A DNA stretch of 64,000 nt, taken from NCBI RefSeq assembly GCF_017352155.2, contig NZ_CP071462.1, forward strand, positions 3,534,001 to 3,598,000, written 5' to 3'. The notes beneath the pieces were generated by a model. It did not search any database. It was not told the origin of the DNA and worked only from the letters and a program-made list of their open reading frames with translations. The DNA is from Haloterrigena alkaliphila (GTDB lineage: Archaea; Halobacteriota; Halobacteria; Halobacteriales; Natrialbaceae). Shown here one piece after another: positions 17,371-25,572 of the stretch; the first letter of the stretch is position 1; each line of letters opens with the position of its first letter. A program made the translations under genes and the position numbers.

Positions 17371-17703
17371 TTACGCCGCTTGCAGCGGAATGGCTTCGAT
17401 GGTGCCCTCCGCAGTCACCGTCACGTCGAACCCCTCGTACGAAAAGGAGACCCGCTGTGCACTGTCCTTCGGCGCCGAGAACAGGTCTTCGAGCGCACTC
17501 GAGTCGATAGCGGAGTGAAGCGGCGTGAGCTCGAGGGAGTCGCGGTTCGTCGCGACCGCGATCACCGCTACGATCGCCATGCTCGCGGAATCGCGATCGC
17601 AGTCGTACGCCGCTCGAAAGAGTCGTGCGTCGATGTCGAACTCGACGGCCTCCATCGAGTCCACGATTTCGACGGGTCCGGCGGTCTCGTGAGAGGATGT
17701 CAT
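17371..17703 (-). CDS. Stand-alone HalOD1 output-domain protein
   Basis: The protein has 110 residues starting MTSSHETAG at 17703. An upstream ATG at 17754 lies within the promoter. The HalOD1 core is SMAIVAVIAVATNRDSLEL, PLHSAIDSSALEDLF, VSFSYEGFDVTVT. A TATA-like element (ATAAAAGG on the minus strand near 17758-17766) gives a leader of about 30 bases. It lies immediately downstream of a Bat-type regulator gene on the same strand, but its own promoter suggests separate control. Molecular function is unknown. Confidence 0.8.
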   Translation of the reverse strand: MTSSHETAGPVEIVDSMEAVEFDIDARLFRAAYDCDRDSASMAIVAVIAVATNRDSLELTPLHSAIDSSALEDLFSAPKDSAQRVSFSYEGFDVTVTAEGTIEAIPLQAA

Positions 17704-17782
17704 CACACTACTAGACACGCTCGAACGGGTTATCGGTGAGTTTTGCCGACGCAATATCCTTTTATACGATATTATGAAGGGG

Positions 17783-18433
17783 TCACTCCTGAGACGTTAT
17801 CAAGGCGCTCGCGACGAGGCGTCGAATGCCGCGTTGCAACCGCGACGACACCGCCTGATGGCTGATCCCGAGCTCGTCGGCGAGGTCCGCCTGTGAGGCG
17901 TCTCGCGGCGAGTCGAAGTAGCCTCGCGAGTACGCCAGTATCAGCGCTGTCCGCTGGCCATCGGTCAGATCGTACTCCCGATCCGAGTCGAACGGCGAGA
18001 GCGCGTGGAGTTGGGTGAGTCGGATCGGAATGTCGTTCTCTCGGCAGTACGTCTGAAACTCGGACACCGTCTGCTGGTCGCTGCTCCTGACTTCGAACGT
18101 CCAGTTCTCCGCGTCCCCGATTCCGGAGAGCAGCGTCACGTCTGTTTCGACGATCGCGGTGAGAACGCTCTCGTGGTCGAGGTTCCAGTCGATGCGGATG
18201 AGCATCTGTTCGTCCAGTTCGTCGATCACCTTCACGTCGTCGACCCCTTCGTCGCCGCTCAGATCGGTCGTGAGCTCGCCGATGTCCGCCGCGTAAATCC
18301 AGAAGTAGGGAATGACGGCGTCGTTCGTCGGGACGACGCGGTCCAGTTCGATGGTGGCGTCGGGTAGTTGTTCGAAGACGGTGTTCAACGGGAATTCGGG
18401 TTGATCGATGGTGAACGACGCCTGGATGGCCAT
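17783..18433 (-). CDS. Bat-type HTH_10 transcriptional regulator
   Basis: The protein has 216 residues. The N-terminal about 150 residues form the Bat-associated sensory half (FPLNTVFEQLPDATIELDRV, VIPYFWIYA, WTFEVRSSDQQTVSEFQTYC). The C-terminal HTH_10 begins at LTDGQRTALILAYSRGYFDS and ends with LADELGISHQAVSSRLQRGI. It has a close paralogue at 42615-43274. A 19-bp perfect palindrome fills its inferred 5' leader, so autoregulation is likely. Targets are unknown; the family includes the bacterio-opsin activator. Confidence 0.87.
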   Translation of the reverse strand: MAIQASFTIDQPEFPLNTVFEQLPDATIELDRVVPTNDAVIPYFWIYAADIGELTTDLSGDEGVDDVKVIDELDEQMLIRIDWNLDHESVLTAIVETDVTLLSGIGDAENWTFEVRSSDQQTVSEFQTYCRENDIPIRLTQLHALSPFDSDREYDLTDGQRTALILAYSRGYFDSPRDASQADLADELGISHQAVSSRLQRGIRRLVASALITSQE

Positions 18434-18437
18434 GGAG

Positions 18438-18456
18438 ACGGTTCGGGACGAACCGT
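18438..18456. promoter_or_regulatory. Perfect palindrome, candidate autoregulatory operator
   Basis: The sequence ACGGTTCG-GGA-CGAACCGT has 8-bp arms without mismatch. It begins 4 bases upstream of the Bat-type gene's start codon and overlaps the start site expected from the TATA at 18475-18489. Confidence 0.5.
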
Positions 18457-18474
18457 TGTGAACGATTGGCCTGC

Positions 18475-18489
18475 TAATATTATATATCG
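18475..18489 (-). promoter_or_regulatory. TATA element of Bat-type regulator gene
   Basis: An AT-rich block (minus strand CGATATATAATATTA) is centred about 48 bases upstream of the ATG. It predicts a short leader that is almost entirely covered by the palindrome at 18438-18456. Confidence 0.45.
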
Positions 18490-18691
18490 AAACGGATGAC
18501 GAAAATCGACTCGTTCGGCGGGGTTCTGGCCACCCTTCCGGCAGTATCGGACGATCCGGTCCGGTAGTATCGGACTATCGCGGCGTCGTCCGTGTATGAT
18601 CGCCGCGCGACCTGATCGCGAGCGCTGCCAACGGCTCCCACCGCCGCGAGCAACCGAGGGGTAGAAACGTTCGAGTCGACTCGAGGGCCGT

Positions 18692-19600
18692 ATGGAACTG
18701 CTCGTCCGACTGTCGGGGTTGCTCGCGGTCCTGCTGCTGGGGACCGGGCTCAGGACGACGGGGCTCCTCGACGCCGGACGGACGGCGCGGCTGAACGCCC
18801 TCGCGTACTACGTCGCGCTCCCAGCGCTGATCTTCGTCTCGACGTACGACCGCGCGATCGGCGGCCTCCTCTCGCCGGCGCTCCTCGCGGGGCTGCTGGT
18901 CGTGGTGTTAGCGACCGCGGGACTGGCCTGGCTCGTCCACCGGGGACGCGACTCGAGTGAGCGCCGGAGCGTGGCCGTCGTCCAGTCGTACCACTCGAAC
19001 CTCGGCTACCTCGGCCTGCCGCTGGTCGCGGCAACGTTCGACGCGGACGTGACGGCCGTCGCGAGCGTCGTGCTGGGGGTAGTCACGCTGACCCAGCTAC
19101 CGCTGTCGATCCTCGTGCTCTCGAGGCTCAACGGCGCCGATGCGGCGGTCTGGGACGAACTGCGCGGTCTGGCGACCAATCCCGTGTTGCTATCGCTGCT
19201 CGTCGGCCTGACGGTCGGATCGATCGGGCTGGCGGTCCCCGGAGGCGTCGCGACCGGACTCGACGCGGTCGGCTCGCTGGCGCTGCCGCTGGCCCTCCTC
19301 TGCGTCGGCGCGTCGCTGCAGATCGATCGCCCCGCCGTCGATTTCGGCGCGACCAGCGCGGTCGTCGGGCTGAAGATCGTCTGCATGCCGGCGCTCGCGT
19401 GGCTCGTGTTCTCCGCGCTCGCCGTCGACCCGGCGACGTTCACCGCCGCCGTCGTCATGTTCGGCACGCCGACGGCCGTCTCGACGTTCGTCTTCGCGGC
19501 CGAACTCGGCGGCGACGCGGAGTTCGCGTCGCTGAACGTCTTCGCGACGACCCTGGCCTCGATCGCGACGCTGTTCGTCCTGATCACGCTCGTCGGGTAA
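18692..19600 (+). CDS. AEC family transporter (auxin efflux carrier-like)
   Basis: The protein has 302 residues and about ten hydrophobic segments in two five-helix halves. Typical AEC features are seen: ARLNALAYYVALPALIF in the first half, SNLGYLGLPLVAATF (the conserved N.G..GLPL), and the second-half GTPTAVSTFVFAAELGGD. These secondary carriers export organic anions or auxin-like compounds in other organisms; the substrate here is unknown. The ATG at 18692 sits directly at the first helix. The gene is convergent with the acidic protein gene at 19664. Confidence 0.85.
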   Translation: MELLVRLSGLLAVLLLGTGLRTTGLLDAGRTARLNALAYYVALPALIFVSTYDRAIGGLLSPALLAGLLVVVLATAGLAWLVHRGRDSSERRSVAVVQSYHSNLGYLGLPLVAATFDADVTAVASVVLGVVTLTQLPLSILVLSRLNGADAAVWDELRGLATNPVLLSLLVGLTVGSIGLAVPGGVATGLDAVGSLALPLALLCVGASLQIDRPAVDFGATSAVVGLKIVCMPALAWLVFSALAVDPATFTAAVVMFGTPTAVSTFVFAAELGGDAEFASLNVFATTLASIATLFVLITLVG

Positions 19601-19663
19601 CCGTGCGAAACCGCGGTGCCGCCCTTCGAGCACCCGCCGACTGCCCCTCGCTGCCAACTGCCC

Positions 19664-20497
19664 TTACCCGCCGAAGAAGCGTTTGAGCCGTCCGACCAGG
19701 CCGGGCGAATCGTCCTCGCCGTCGCTCGAGTCGCCCTCTTCCTCGCGCTGGATCGACCCAGCGAGCGGGCCGGCGTCGTCGGCGACGCCGGTCGACGGCC
19801 CGCCGGTCGCCTGCGAGGCGCCGGACGCTCCCTGCGCCGCCTCGATGTCGTCCATCGAGAGCTCGATCTCGTCGACTTCGGGGGTCGACTCCCGCCCCTC
19901 ACCCGCCTCGGCGGCCCGGACGTCCGCGCCGGTGACGGTGCCGTCCTCGATTCGTGCCGCGAGTTCGTCGATGTCGGGGGCGCCGTCGTCACCGTCGCTG
20001 ACGGGCCCACTATCGTTACCGTCGCCGACTGCCCCGCCGTCGTCACCACCGTTGACGGCCCTATCGTCGTCGCTCGAGGACCCCGTTCCCGCGTCCGAAT
20101 CGTCGTCGCCGTCGCCCTGATCGGTGGGCTCGGCGTTCGTTGTCGCGGCGTCCGCACTGTCCGCATCGGTGTCCGTTCGCTCGTCGGCCGCCGGGATCTC
20201 GTCCTCGTCGAGCTCGGTCGTGACGTCACCGTCGGTTTCAGCCGTCGCGGCATCGTCGTCGGTCGTCGATTCGCTCGTCGCGGAGTCGGTCGCCGGCGGG
20301 CTACTCGCGTCTTCCGACTCGGTTTTCGTCTCGTCGAGCGAGTTCAGGATATCGTCGACGCTCTGGTCGGAGACGACCCGCCGCGGACCGCCGTTCGGCT
20401 CGAGCCCCCCGCTCGAGCCGCTCGCGCCGTCGGCCGGATCGCCCGATTCGGGCGTCGAATCGGCCGCGGAGGTCTGGTTCGAAGACTCGTCGCTCAT
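19664..20497 (-). CDS. Highly acidic, low-complexity protein with C-terminal amphipathic helix
   Basis: The protein has 277 residues from ATG 20495-20497. It is almost entirely Asp/Glu/Ser/Thr/Ala/Gly and presumably disordered. There are three short ordered-looking islands: VSDQSVDDILNSLDETK (about 42-58), IDELAARIEDGTVTGADVRA (about 178-197) and IELSMDDIEAAQ. The very C-terminus is GLVGRLKRFFGG, a basic amphipathic helix of the kind that targets proteins to membranes or partners. Family is unknown. A longer frame reaches 20722 but overlaps the upstream divergent promoter region, so I used the internal start. Confidence 0.65.
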   Translation of the reverse strand: MSDESSNQTSAADSTPESGDPADGASGSSGGLEPNGGPRRVVSDQSVDDILNSLDETKTESEDASSPPATDSATSESTTDDDAATAETDGDVTTELDEDEIPAADERTDTDADSADAATTNAEPTDQGDGDDDSDAGTGSSSDDDRAVNGGDDGGAVGDGNDSGPVSDGDDGAPDIDELAARIEDGTVTGADVRAAEAGEGRESTPEVDEIELSMDDIEAAQGASGASQATGGPSTGVADDAGPLAGSIQREEEGDSSDGEDDSPGLVGRLKRFFGG

Positions 20498-20621
20498 TGT
20501 GCAGGGCTGGCCGTGCCGAGACCATAATCTTTCCCCCACGCGGTCGCGTTGCACTATGGTTCCGCGGTGGTTCAATCGCCTGACGGGTGGCCGTCGACGA
20601 CCGGTGGACGTGACCGTCCCG

Positions 20622-21404
20622 TCACTCGGCGAGCGCCCGATCCGCGAGCACCACGTTGAGGACGGCGCCGAAGAGGATGAGCATCCCGGCGAAGTACAGC
20701 CAGGTGACGAACAGCAGGACAACGCCGACGGCGCCGTAGGCCTGGTAGCTCCCGGCGTTGGCCGCGTAGATCTGGAAGCCGATCTGGAGGATCGTCCAGC
20801 CGACGGCGGCGAAGGCGGCGCCGGGCAGGACGTCCTCGAGCGGGACCGGGACCGGCGGAAGCACGTAGTAGATGGGCAGGAAGACGAGAACGAGCCCGAG
20901 CAGCAGCGTGACCCAGCCCAGGGCGCCGGCGAAGGGGACGACGTCGGCGGCGATGCCGAGGACGGCCCCGATGGCGATCATCAGTACCAGTGCGCCCGCG
21001 CCCGCGATGATTACCACGACCCCGTCTCTGAGCTGATCGACGAGCGTGTCCTCGGCGACTTCGTCGTAGACCTTGTCGAAGGCGAGGCTGAGCCCGCGAA
21101 AGACCTTCAGCGCACCCCACGCGGCGACGACGAGCGCGACGACCGTCGCCTGCGCGCGGCCCGATTCGGTCGTCAGCGCGTCGGTGACGAGTTCTTCCCC
21201 CGCCGCCGGGAGAAAGTCGCCGGCGACGACGATCAGCCGCTCGGCGGCCGCCTCGCCGCCGAGCAGCGAGCCGACGACGAGCGCGAGCAGGACCAGCGGG
21301 ATCAGCGAGACGAACGCGTAGTAGGCGAACGCGGCCGCGAGAAAGGAGAGGTCGCGGTCGCTCGCCGTCCGATAGACCGAGGTCAGCGTCTCGGAAACGT
21401 CCAT
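20622..21404 (-). CDS. YihY/BrkB family inner-membrane protein
   Basis: The protein has 260 residues with about six membrane helices. Conserved family positions include FLAAAFAYYAFVSLIPLVLL near the N-terminus, LSLAFDKVYDEV, and the C-terminal FVTWLYFAGMLILFGAVLN. The latter contains the W.Y......G...N pattern typical of YihY/BrkB. The family was once called ribonuclease BN and is now regarded as a membrane protein of uncertain function, possibly transport. No functional partner is adjacent. Confidence 0.85.
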   Translation of the reverse strand: MDVSETLTSVYRTASDRDLSFLAAAFAYYAFVSLIPLVLLALVVGSLLGGEAAAERLIVVAGDFLPAAGEELVTDALTTESGRAQATVVALVVAAWGALKVFRGLSLAFDKVYDEVAEDTLVDQLRDGVVVIIAGAGALVLMIAIGAVLGIAADVVPFAGALGWVTLLLGLVLVFLPIYYVLPPVPVPLEDVLPGAAFAAVGWTILQIGFQIYAANAGSYQAYGAVGVVLLFVTWLYFAGMLILFGAVLNVVLADRALAE

Positions 21405-21556
21405 ACCCCACCGTCGAGTGCCACCACTAAAGGACTGTCAATCGATCGCAGATTCTGTTTCGCTGGTGAGATTTCGTTGGCGGTTGCCGTCGCCCGCTCA
21501 CGGCACGACCGCTCGAGTCAGCGTTCCGGTGGCGGCGAAGTCGCCGCGAACCGGTG

Positions 21557-22333
21557 TTACCGCTCGAGACAGAAGTTGTGCGACGCGTAGACCGCGCCGT
21601 CGTCGTCGATGTAGACGCCGACGCCGCCCCGGTCCCAGTCGGGCGTCTCGCCCTGCTCGAGGATCGCTCGCCGATGGGCGGTGGAGTTCATCCACTGATT
21701 GACCAGTCCCTCCGCGAGGCCCTCCGCGGTCTGATAGCGGACGGTGCCGTCGGCGTCACCCGGCTGCTCGACGCGACGGTCGACCCACGTCAGGGCGATG
21801 TTCTCCCCGTAGCCCCGACAGTAGTTGTCGACGTCGGTGAAGCGATCCATCGGCGCTTCGTCGTCCGGGTTGACGTGTGCGAAGTAGTCGCGCTGGGCCA
21901 TGTCGTAACCGTGGGCGCGGCCGACGGAGGCGATCGTCCCGTCCCACTCGAGGGGCTCGAGGCCGTGATCGGCCCGGCGCTCGTTGACTTTCGCGTGGAC
22001 GAAGTCCTCCACGGTCGGGGAGTCGACCGTCTCGACGTCGGTCTCGTAGGCCGATTCGCCGGGATCGTCCGGGTCGGTGACCGCGGGATTGCGCTCGCCG
22101 GCCGGCGGCGGATCCGAACTCGGCGCGGGCTGAGAGCCGACGTTCGGCGTCTCGAAGTCCTCGCTGTCGATGCCGATATCCTCGAGGACGATTGGAGCGA
22201 CGACGGTGGTACCGAGCGCGAGCACGCCGATCAGGACGACGGCGACGACGATTCGGAGGAGCGAGCGGATGACGGCCCGCTCGTCGCCGTCGCCGGACTC
22301 ACTGGCTGCGTTCGATCGGGACCGGGGACACAT
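21557..22333 (-). CDS. CAP/SCP domain protein, membrane-anchored
   Basis: The protein has 258 residues. One N-terminal membrane helix (SLLRIVVAVVLIGVLALGT, about 24-42) is followed by an acidic Pro-rich linker. A CAP (cysteine-rich secretory/PR-1) domain occupies about 105-258. Its motifs are VNERRADHGLEPLEWD, the HGYDMAQRDYFAHV histidine, the GYGENIA glutamate, and MNSTAHRRAILEQ with the second histidine. The end is GVGVYIDDDGAVYASHNFC. The four cavity residues are therefore present. Archaeal CAP proteins are extracytoplasmic with unknown substrate. The orientation is N-terminus in, domain outside. Confidence 0.85.
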   Translation of the reverse strand: MCPRSRSNAASESGDGDERAVIRSLLRIVVAVVLIGVLALGTTVVAPIVLEDIGIDSEDFETPNVGSQPAPSSDPPPAGERNPAVTDPDDPGESAYETDVETVDSPTVEDFVHAKVNERRADHGLEPLEWDGTIASVGRAHGYDMAQRDYFAHVNPDDEAPMDRFTDVDNYCRGYGENIALTWVDRRVEQPGDADGTVRYQTAEGLAEGLVNQWMNSTAHRRAILEQGETPDWDRGGVGVYIDDDGAVYASHNFCLER

Positions 22334-22469
22334 CGGGTGGACGAACCAGACCCCGGGATAAGTGCCTCAGGATCGGTCGCAGAAGCTGATACTCCCGAAG
22401 TTGTGGTCCTCGTACCGCGGGTCAGTCGACGCTGCCGACGGTCGGCCCCGCTCGCCTCGAGGCGGCTGG

Positions 22470-22540
22470 CCCGCGTCGAATTCGGCTGACCCGCGTCGAA
22501 TTCGGCGGGTCCGGGTCAGATTAGGTCGCTCCGGGTCAGC
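22470..22540. repeat. Short tandem repeat, about 20-base period
   Basis: The sequence CCCGCGTCGAATTCGG occurs at 22470-22485 and again at 22490-22505. Two diverged units beginning CCGGGTCAG follow at about 22511 and 22531. The last reaches into the 3' end of the lycopene cyclase-domain gene. Confidence 0.5.
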
Positions 22541-22838
22541 CGTCGCCGAAGATCGTCTCGTGGAAGCCGACGACCAGTCCCGGAACGACCCCCATGAAGA
22601 GGTGTTCCTCGAGCGGGATGCCCGCGATATCGATCCCGGTCCGGAGTTTGATGTCGAAGACGCCGACGGCGAGGGTGTAGCGGTCCCAGCAGTACGCGAT
22701 CGGGTACAGCGCGGCGATGGTAACCGCGGCTCGCCGGAGGGCGTTCGCGCGTCGGAGCAACAGGACGGCGACGGCTCCCCAGACCAGTTCCGTCACGAGG
22801 TAGGTGTATCGACCGAAGACGCTGATGTCGGGCACCAT
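22536..22838 (-). CDS. Single lycopene-cyclase-domain membrane protein
   Basis: The protein has 100 residues and three membrane segments. It carries the signature of the archaeal/fungal heterodimeric-type lycopene cyclase domain: AYCWDRYTLAVGVFDI followed by GIDIAGIPLEEHLFMGVVPG, where the PLEE pair is the conserved catalytic-type motif. Full archaeal CrtY is about 230 residues made of two such domains, so this is half a cyclase. It could work as a homodimer, pair with another half, or be a carotenoid-binding relic. No carotenoid genes are adjacent. Confidence 0.75.
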   Translation of the reverse strand: MVPDISVFGRYTYLVTELVWGAVAVLLLRRANALRRAAVTIAALYPIAYCWDRYTLAVGVFDIKLRTGIDIAGIPLEEHLFMGVVPGLVVGFHETIFGDG

Positions 22839-22942
22839 ACGCGCGATACGACCCGGAGCCCCAAAACGGCCGTCCCTGGACCCACCCGGCTAGAACGTGC
22901 GGTATGTTCAAAACCCCGGCGGCAGTATAGAACCCCAGAAGG

Positions 22943-24100
22943 ATGAATATCGCTGATATCGCCACCAAGGAGTACATCGAAGTCGACGTCGGCACGCGCA
23001 TGGGGAAGGTTCGGTCCACCTTCGAGGACCGCAACCCCAAGGGAATCATCGTCACCGACGACGGGGCGTACGAGGGCGTCATCAGCGAGCGGGAAGTCCT
23101 CCAGTCCCACGTCGAAGACGACGCGAAGGTGGCGGCGCTGATGAAACCGAGTCGGAACGCGCCGGCGCCGCAGGTCGACCGGAACGAAGACATCCGAGAG
23201 ACGGCCCGGATCTTGGTCGAGAGCAACGCGAAGGTCGCGCCGGTCTTCGAGAACGGCGACCTCTGGGGGGTCATCACCGACGACGCCATCCTCGAGGCCG
23301 TCCTCGAGAACCTCGATACGCTCTCGGTCGAGGACATCTACTCGGACGATCCCGTCACGATCGAGGAGGACGACGGGATCGGACGGGCGATCAACCAGTT
23401 GCGCGAACACGGCATCTCCCGGCTGCCCGTCCTCAACGAGAACGGCTACCTCTCCGGCGTCGTGACGACACACGACATCGCCGACTTCGTCATCCGCAAG
23501 AGCACCTCGACGACCACCGGCGACCGCGTCGGCGACAGCCAGCGGATGCTCGACGTGCCCGTCTACGACATCATGAACAGCCCCGTCGAGACGACGACGC
23601 TCGACACCACCGCGAAGACCGCGGTCGAGACCATGCTCGAGAAGGATTACGCGGGACTGATGGTCACGCCGAAGGACGACGACCGGGTCGTCATCGGCGT
23701 CATCACCAAGACGGACGTCCTCCGCGCGCTGACGTTCACCGAGGAAGAGCACATGGACGTTCAGATCACGAACGTCTCGATGCTCGATACCATCTCCCGG
23801 GAGTCGATCGTCCAGAGCATCGAGGAGGTCGCGGACAAGTACGCCGACATGCAGGTGATGCACTCCCACGTTCGCTTCCACGAGCACAGCGAGAAACTCC
23901 GGGGCACCCCGCTCGTCCAGTGTCAGATTCGCCTGCGGACCAACAAGGGCCAGGTCGCCGGCACCGGCGAGGGGTACGGCGCCGAGAACGCCTTCCGCGT
24001 CGCCATCGACAAACTCGAGCGCAACGTCTTAGAGGTCAAGGGCGTCACCAGCGACGAGGAGTACCGCGGCCAGTTGCTGCGCAAACTGAACGAAATCTAA
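22943..24100 (+). CDS. Four-CBS-domain protein with extra C-terminal domain
   Basis: The protein has 385 residues. Two CBS pairs occupy about 1-280: IADIATKEYIEVDVGTRMG, NLDTLSVEDIYSDDPVTIEE, VTTHDIADFVIRK and YDIMNSPVETTTLDTTAKT mark the repeats. CBS pairs bind adenine nucleotides and act as energy sensors. The last about 100 residues (QVMHSHVRFHEHSEKLRGTP, RLRTNKGQVAGTGEGYGAE) are a conserved domain. It recalls the beta-alpha fold of ribosome-hibernation HPF/RaiA proteins, a tentative comparison. No transporter is adjacent. A cytoplasmic regulator is likely. Confidence 0.8.
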   Translation: MNIADIATKEYIEVDVGTRMGKVRSTFEDRNPKGIIVTDDGAYEGVISEREVLQSHVEDDAKVAALMKPSRNAPAPQVDRNEDIRETARILVESNAKVAPVFENGDLWGVITDDAILEAVLENLDTLSVEDIYSDDPVTIEEDDGIGRAINQLREHGISRLPVLNENGYLSGVVTTHDIADFVIRKSTSTTTGDRVGDSQRMLDVPVYDIMNSPVETTTLDTTAKTAVETMLEKDYAGLMVTPKDDDRVVIGVITKTDVLRALTFTEEEHMDVQITNVSMLDTISRESIVQSIEEVADKYADMQVMHSHVRFHEHSEKLRGTPLVQCQIRLRTNKGQVAGTGEGYGAENAFRVAIDKLERNVLEVKGVTSDEEYRGQLLRKLNEI

Positions 24101-24220
24101 CGCGAATCGGTTCGGCTTCGACTCCGTTTTCGGCCGTTCTGGTCCGATTCAGTCCGTTCGATTCCGTTATCGCGACCGTTTCGAGAACTATCGTGCAGCG
24201 GCGCATCGATGCGTCGCCGT

Positions 24221-24928
24221 TCAGGGGCGCATCGACTCCTCGCCCCCCTCGAGTCCCGAGTCCGTGATCCGGAACTGGGCGGACTCGCCGACCGCCTTCG
24301 AGCGGTGTTTCTCGAGGGTCGCCCGCCGGTTGCCGCCGCGGAACCGCTCGAGGCGGAGGACGACGCCGGTCCAGTGTTCTAACGTGTTCCCGCCGAGCCC
24401 GCGCGTCCGGTCGGCGTCGGGGTCCGCGAAGACCTGATTCGTCAGGACGACCGCGAGGTCGTGCTTCCGGGCCAGCGAGAGGAGGTGGGTCACCTGCCGG
24501 GCGACGTCGCGCAGCGCCTCGCCGCCGTCGCTCTCGCCGGTGCGCTCGAGGCGGTAGAAGCCGGTCGCGCTGTCCAGCACGATCAGATCGGCCCGCTGGG
24601 CGAACTCCTCGGCGTCGCGGACGGCTTCGGCCTGCTCCTCGAAGTCCAGCGCGTCCTCGATGACGATTCGGGAGGCGACGGCTTCGACGTCTTCGTCGTC
24701 GACGGAGGCCGAGAGCAGTTGCTGGAACCGGTCGACCGAGACGCCCTCGGTGTCGATGTAGACCGCAGTGCCGCCGTCGACGGCCGTCTCGACGGCCGCC
24801 GACAGGGCGAGGTTGGTCTTGCCCGCCGCGGGCGGCCCGTAGACCTGCGTGACGGTCCCGCGTTCGAATCCCCCGCCGAGTAACTCGTCGACCGGGCCAC
24901 AGCCGGTCGGAATCGCCTCGTCGTTCAC
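24221..24928 (-). CDS. radB: DNA repair and recombination protein RadB
   Basis: The protein has 235 residues with a GTG start at 24926-24928, giving (M)NDEAIPTGCGPVDELLGGG, the expected RadB N-terminus. An upstream ATG at 25000 would add unrelated residues. It is a RecA-fold paralogue of RadA with only the core domain: Walker A GPPAAGKTN, Walker B ADLIVLDSATGFYRLER, and VLTNQVFADPD. RadB is known to act as a recombination mediator assisting RadA. The length matches the family and it lacks the N-terminal HhH domain of RadA. Confidence 0.92.
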   Translation of the reverse strand: MNDEAIPTGCGPVDELLGGGFERGTVTQVYGPPAAGKTNLALSAAVETAVDGGTAVYIDTEGVSVDRFQQLLSASVDDEDVEAVASRIVIEDALDFEEQAEAVRDAEEFAQRADLIVLDSATGFYRLERTGESDGGEALRDVARQVTHLLSLARKHDLAVVLTNQVFADPDADRTRGLGGNTLEHWTGVVLRLERFRGGNRRATLEKHRSKAVGESAQFRITDSGLEGGEESMRP

Positions 24929-25572
24929 GGTTCGAGTTGGCAGGTCTCCCGCAAAAAGCCCCCGGAACGGGCCGCGAGTAGTCGGTGGGCGTTTCGTCAC
25001 CCGTAGCAGTTCGGCCAGAAACCGTCGCGTTCTGACCGAAACTTGGTCTGCGGTGGCGCGTGCTGTCGGCGTCCGAGCGAGAGCGAGGGCGCCAACGCCA
25101 ACGCGCGAGGGATGAGCGAACGACCGAAGGGAGTGAGCGAATCGGTTGGGGAGGGTGTGGTACTCCTAGTTGCCACGATACGCAGAACGCTTCGTTTTCC
25201 TTCGTCCCCTTGTGGCAAGTCGACTCACCCGGAAGCGGATGAAACAGTGACCGAAATCGGAACTGAAACGAAACCAAGCGTTTTGCTCATACTGGCAACA
25301 GGGAATTGCCACACCCTCCCCAGCCGATTCGCTCGTTCACTCCGTTCACTCGCTCATCCCTCGCACGACTCCAGATCGCGGCTCACTCTTCGTTCGCCGC
25401 GATCCAGCGCGCGCCACCACACACTGATTCACCAGTCCGGAGTGAGACGTCGTGGCTCGCTCCGGAGTCACCGATCGGTCGTCGCCAACAGCTCGAGTCA
25501 GTCCATGCGACAACGGATCGGCGGCCGTCCCGTTCGTGTACGTTTATTCCCTCCGACGGCGAACCGCGAGTC
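24929..25572. other. Large intergenic region with inverted-repeat element
   Basis: These 644 bases lie between divergent radB and the RuvC-like gene. The outer parts should hold both promoters. The middle (25105-25364) is a long inverted repeat. Frames reading across it produce proline-, histidine- and arginine-rich translations without domains and are not genes. Confidence 0.5.
25105..25364. repeat. 260-bp element bounded by 56-bp inverted repeats
   Basis: The left arm 25105-25160 and the right arm 25309-25364 are reverse complements at 48 of 56 positions. The inner ends (GGGGAGGGTGTGG/CCACACCCTCCCC) and outer ends (GCGAGGGATGAGCGA) match perfectly. The 148-base core has no coding frame but has smaller matching words (TTGCCAC at 25170 and 25306, GTGGCAA at 25212). 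The size and layout resemble a non-autonomous (MITE-like) element. I see no clear target-site duplication. Confidence 0.6.

Noticed and set aside
24045-25277. Long minus-strand frame spanning radB and the inverted repeat
   Set aside because: It is the high-GC shadow of radB in another frame and continues through the palindromic element. It is arginine-rich with no domain.
25105-25364. Replication origin (ORB-like) reading of the GGGGAGGGTGTGG arms
   Set aside because: No orc1/cdc6 gene is nearby and the arms do not fit the repeated origin-box pattern I know. The G-run alone is not enough.
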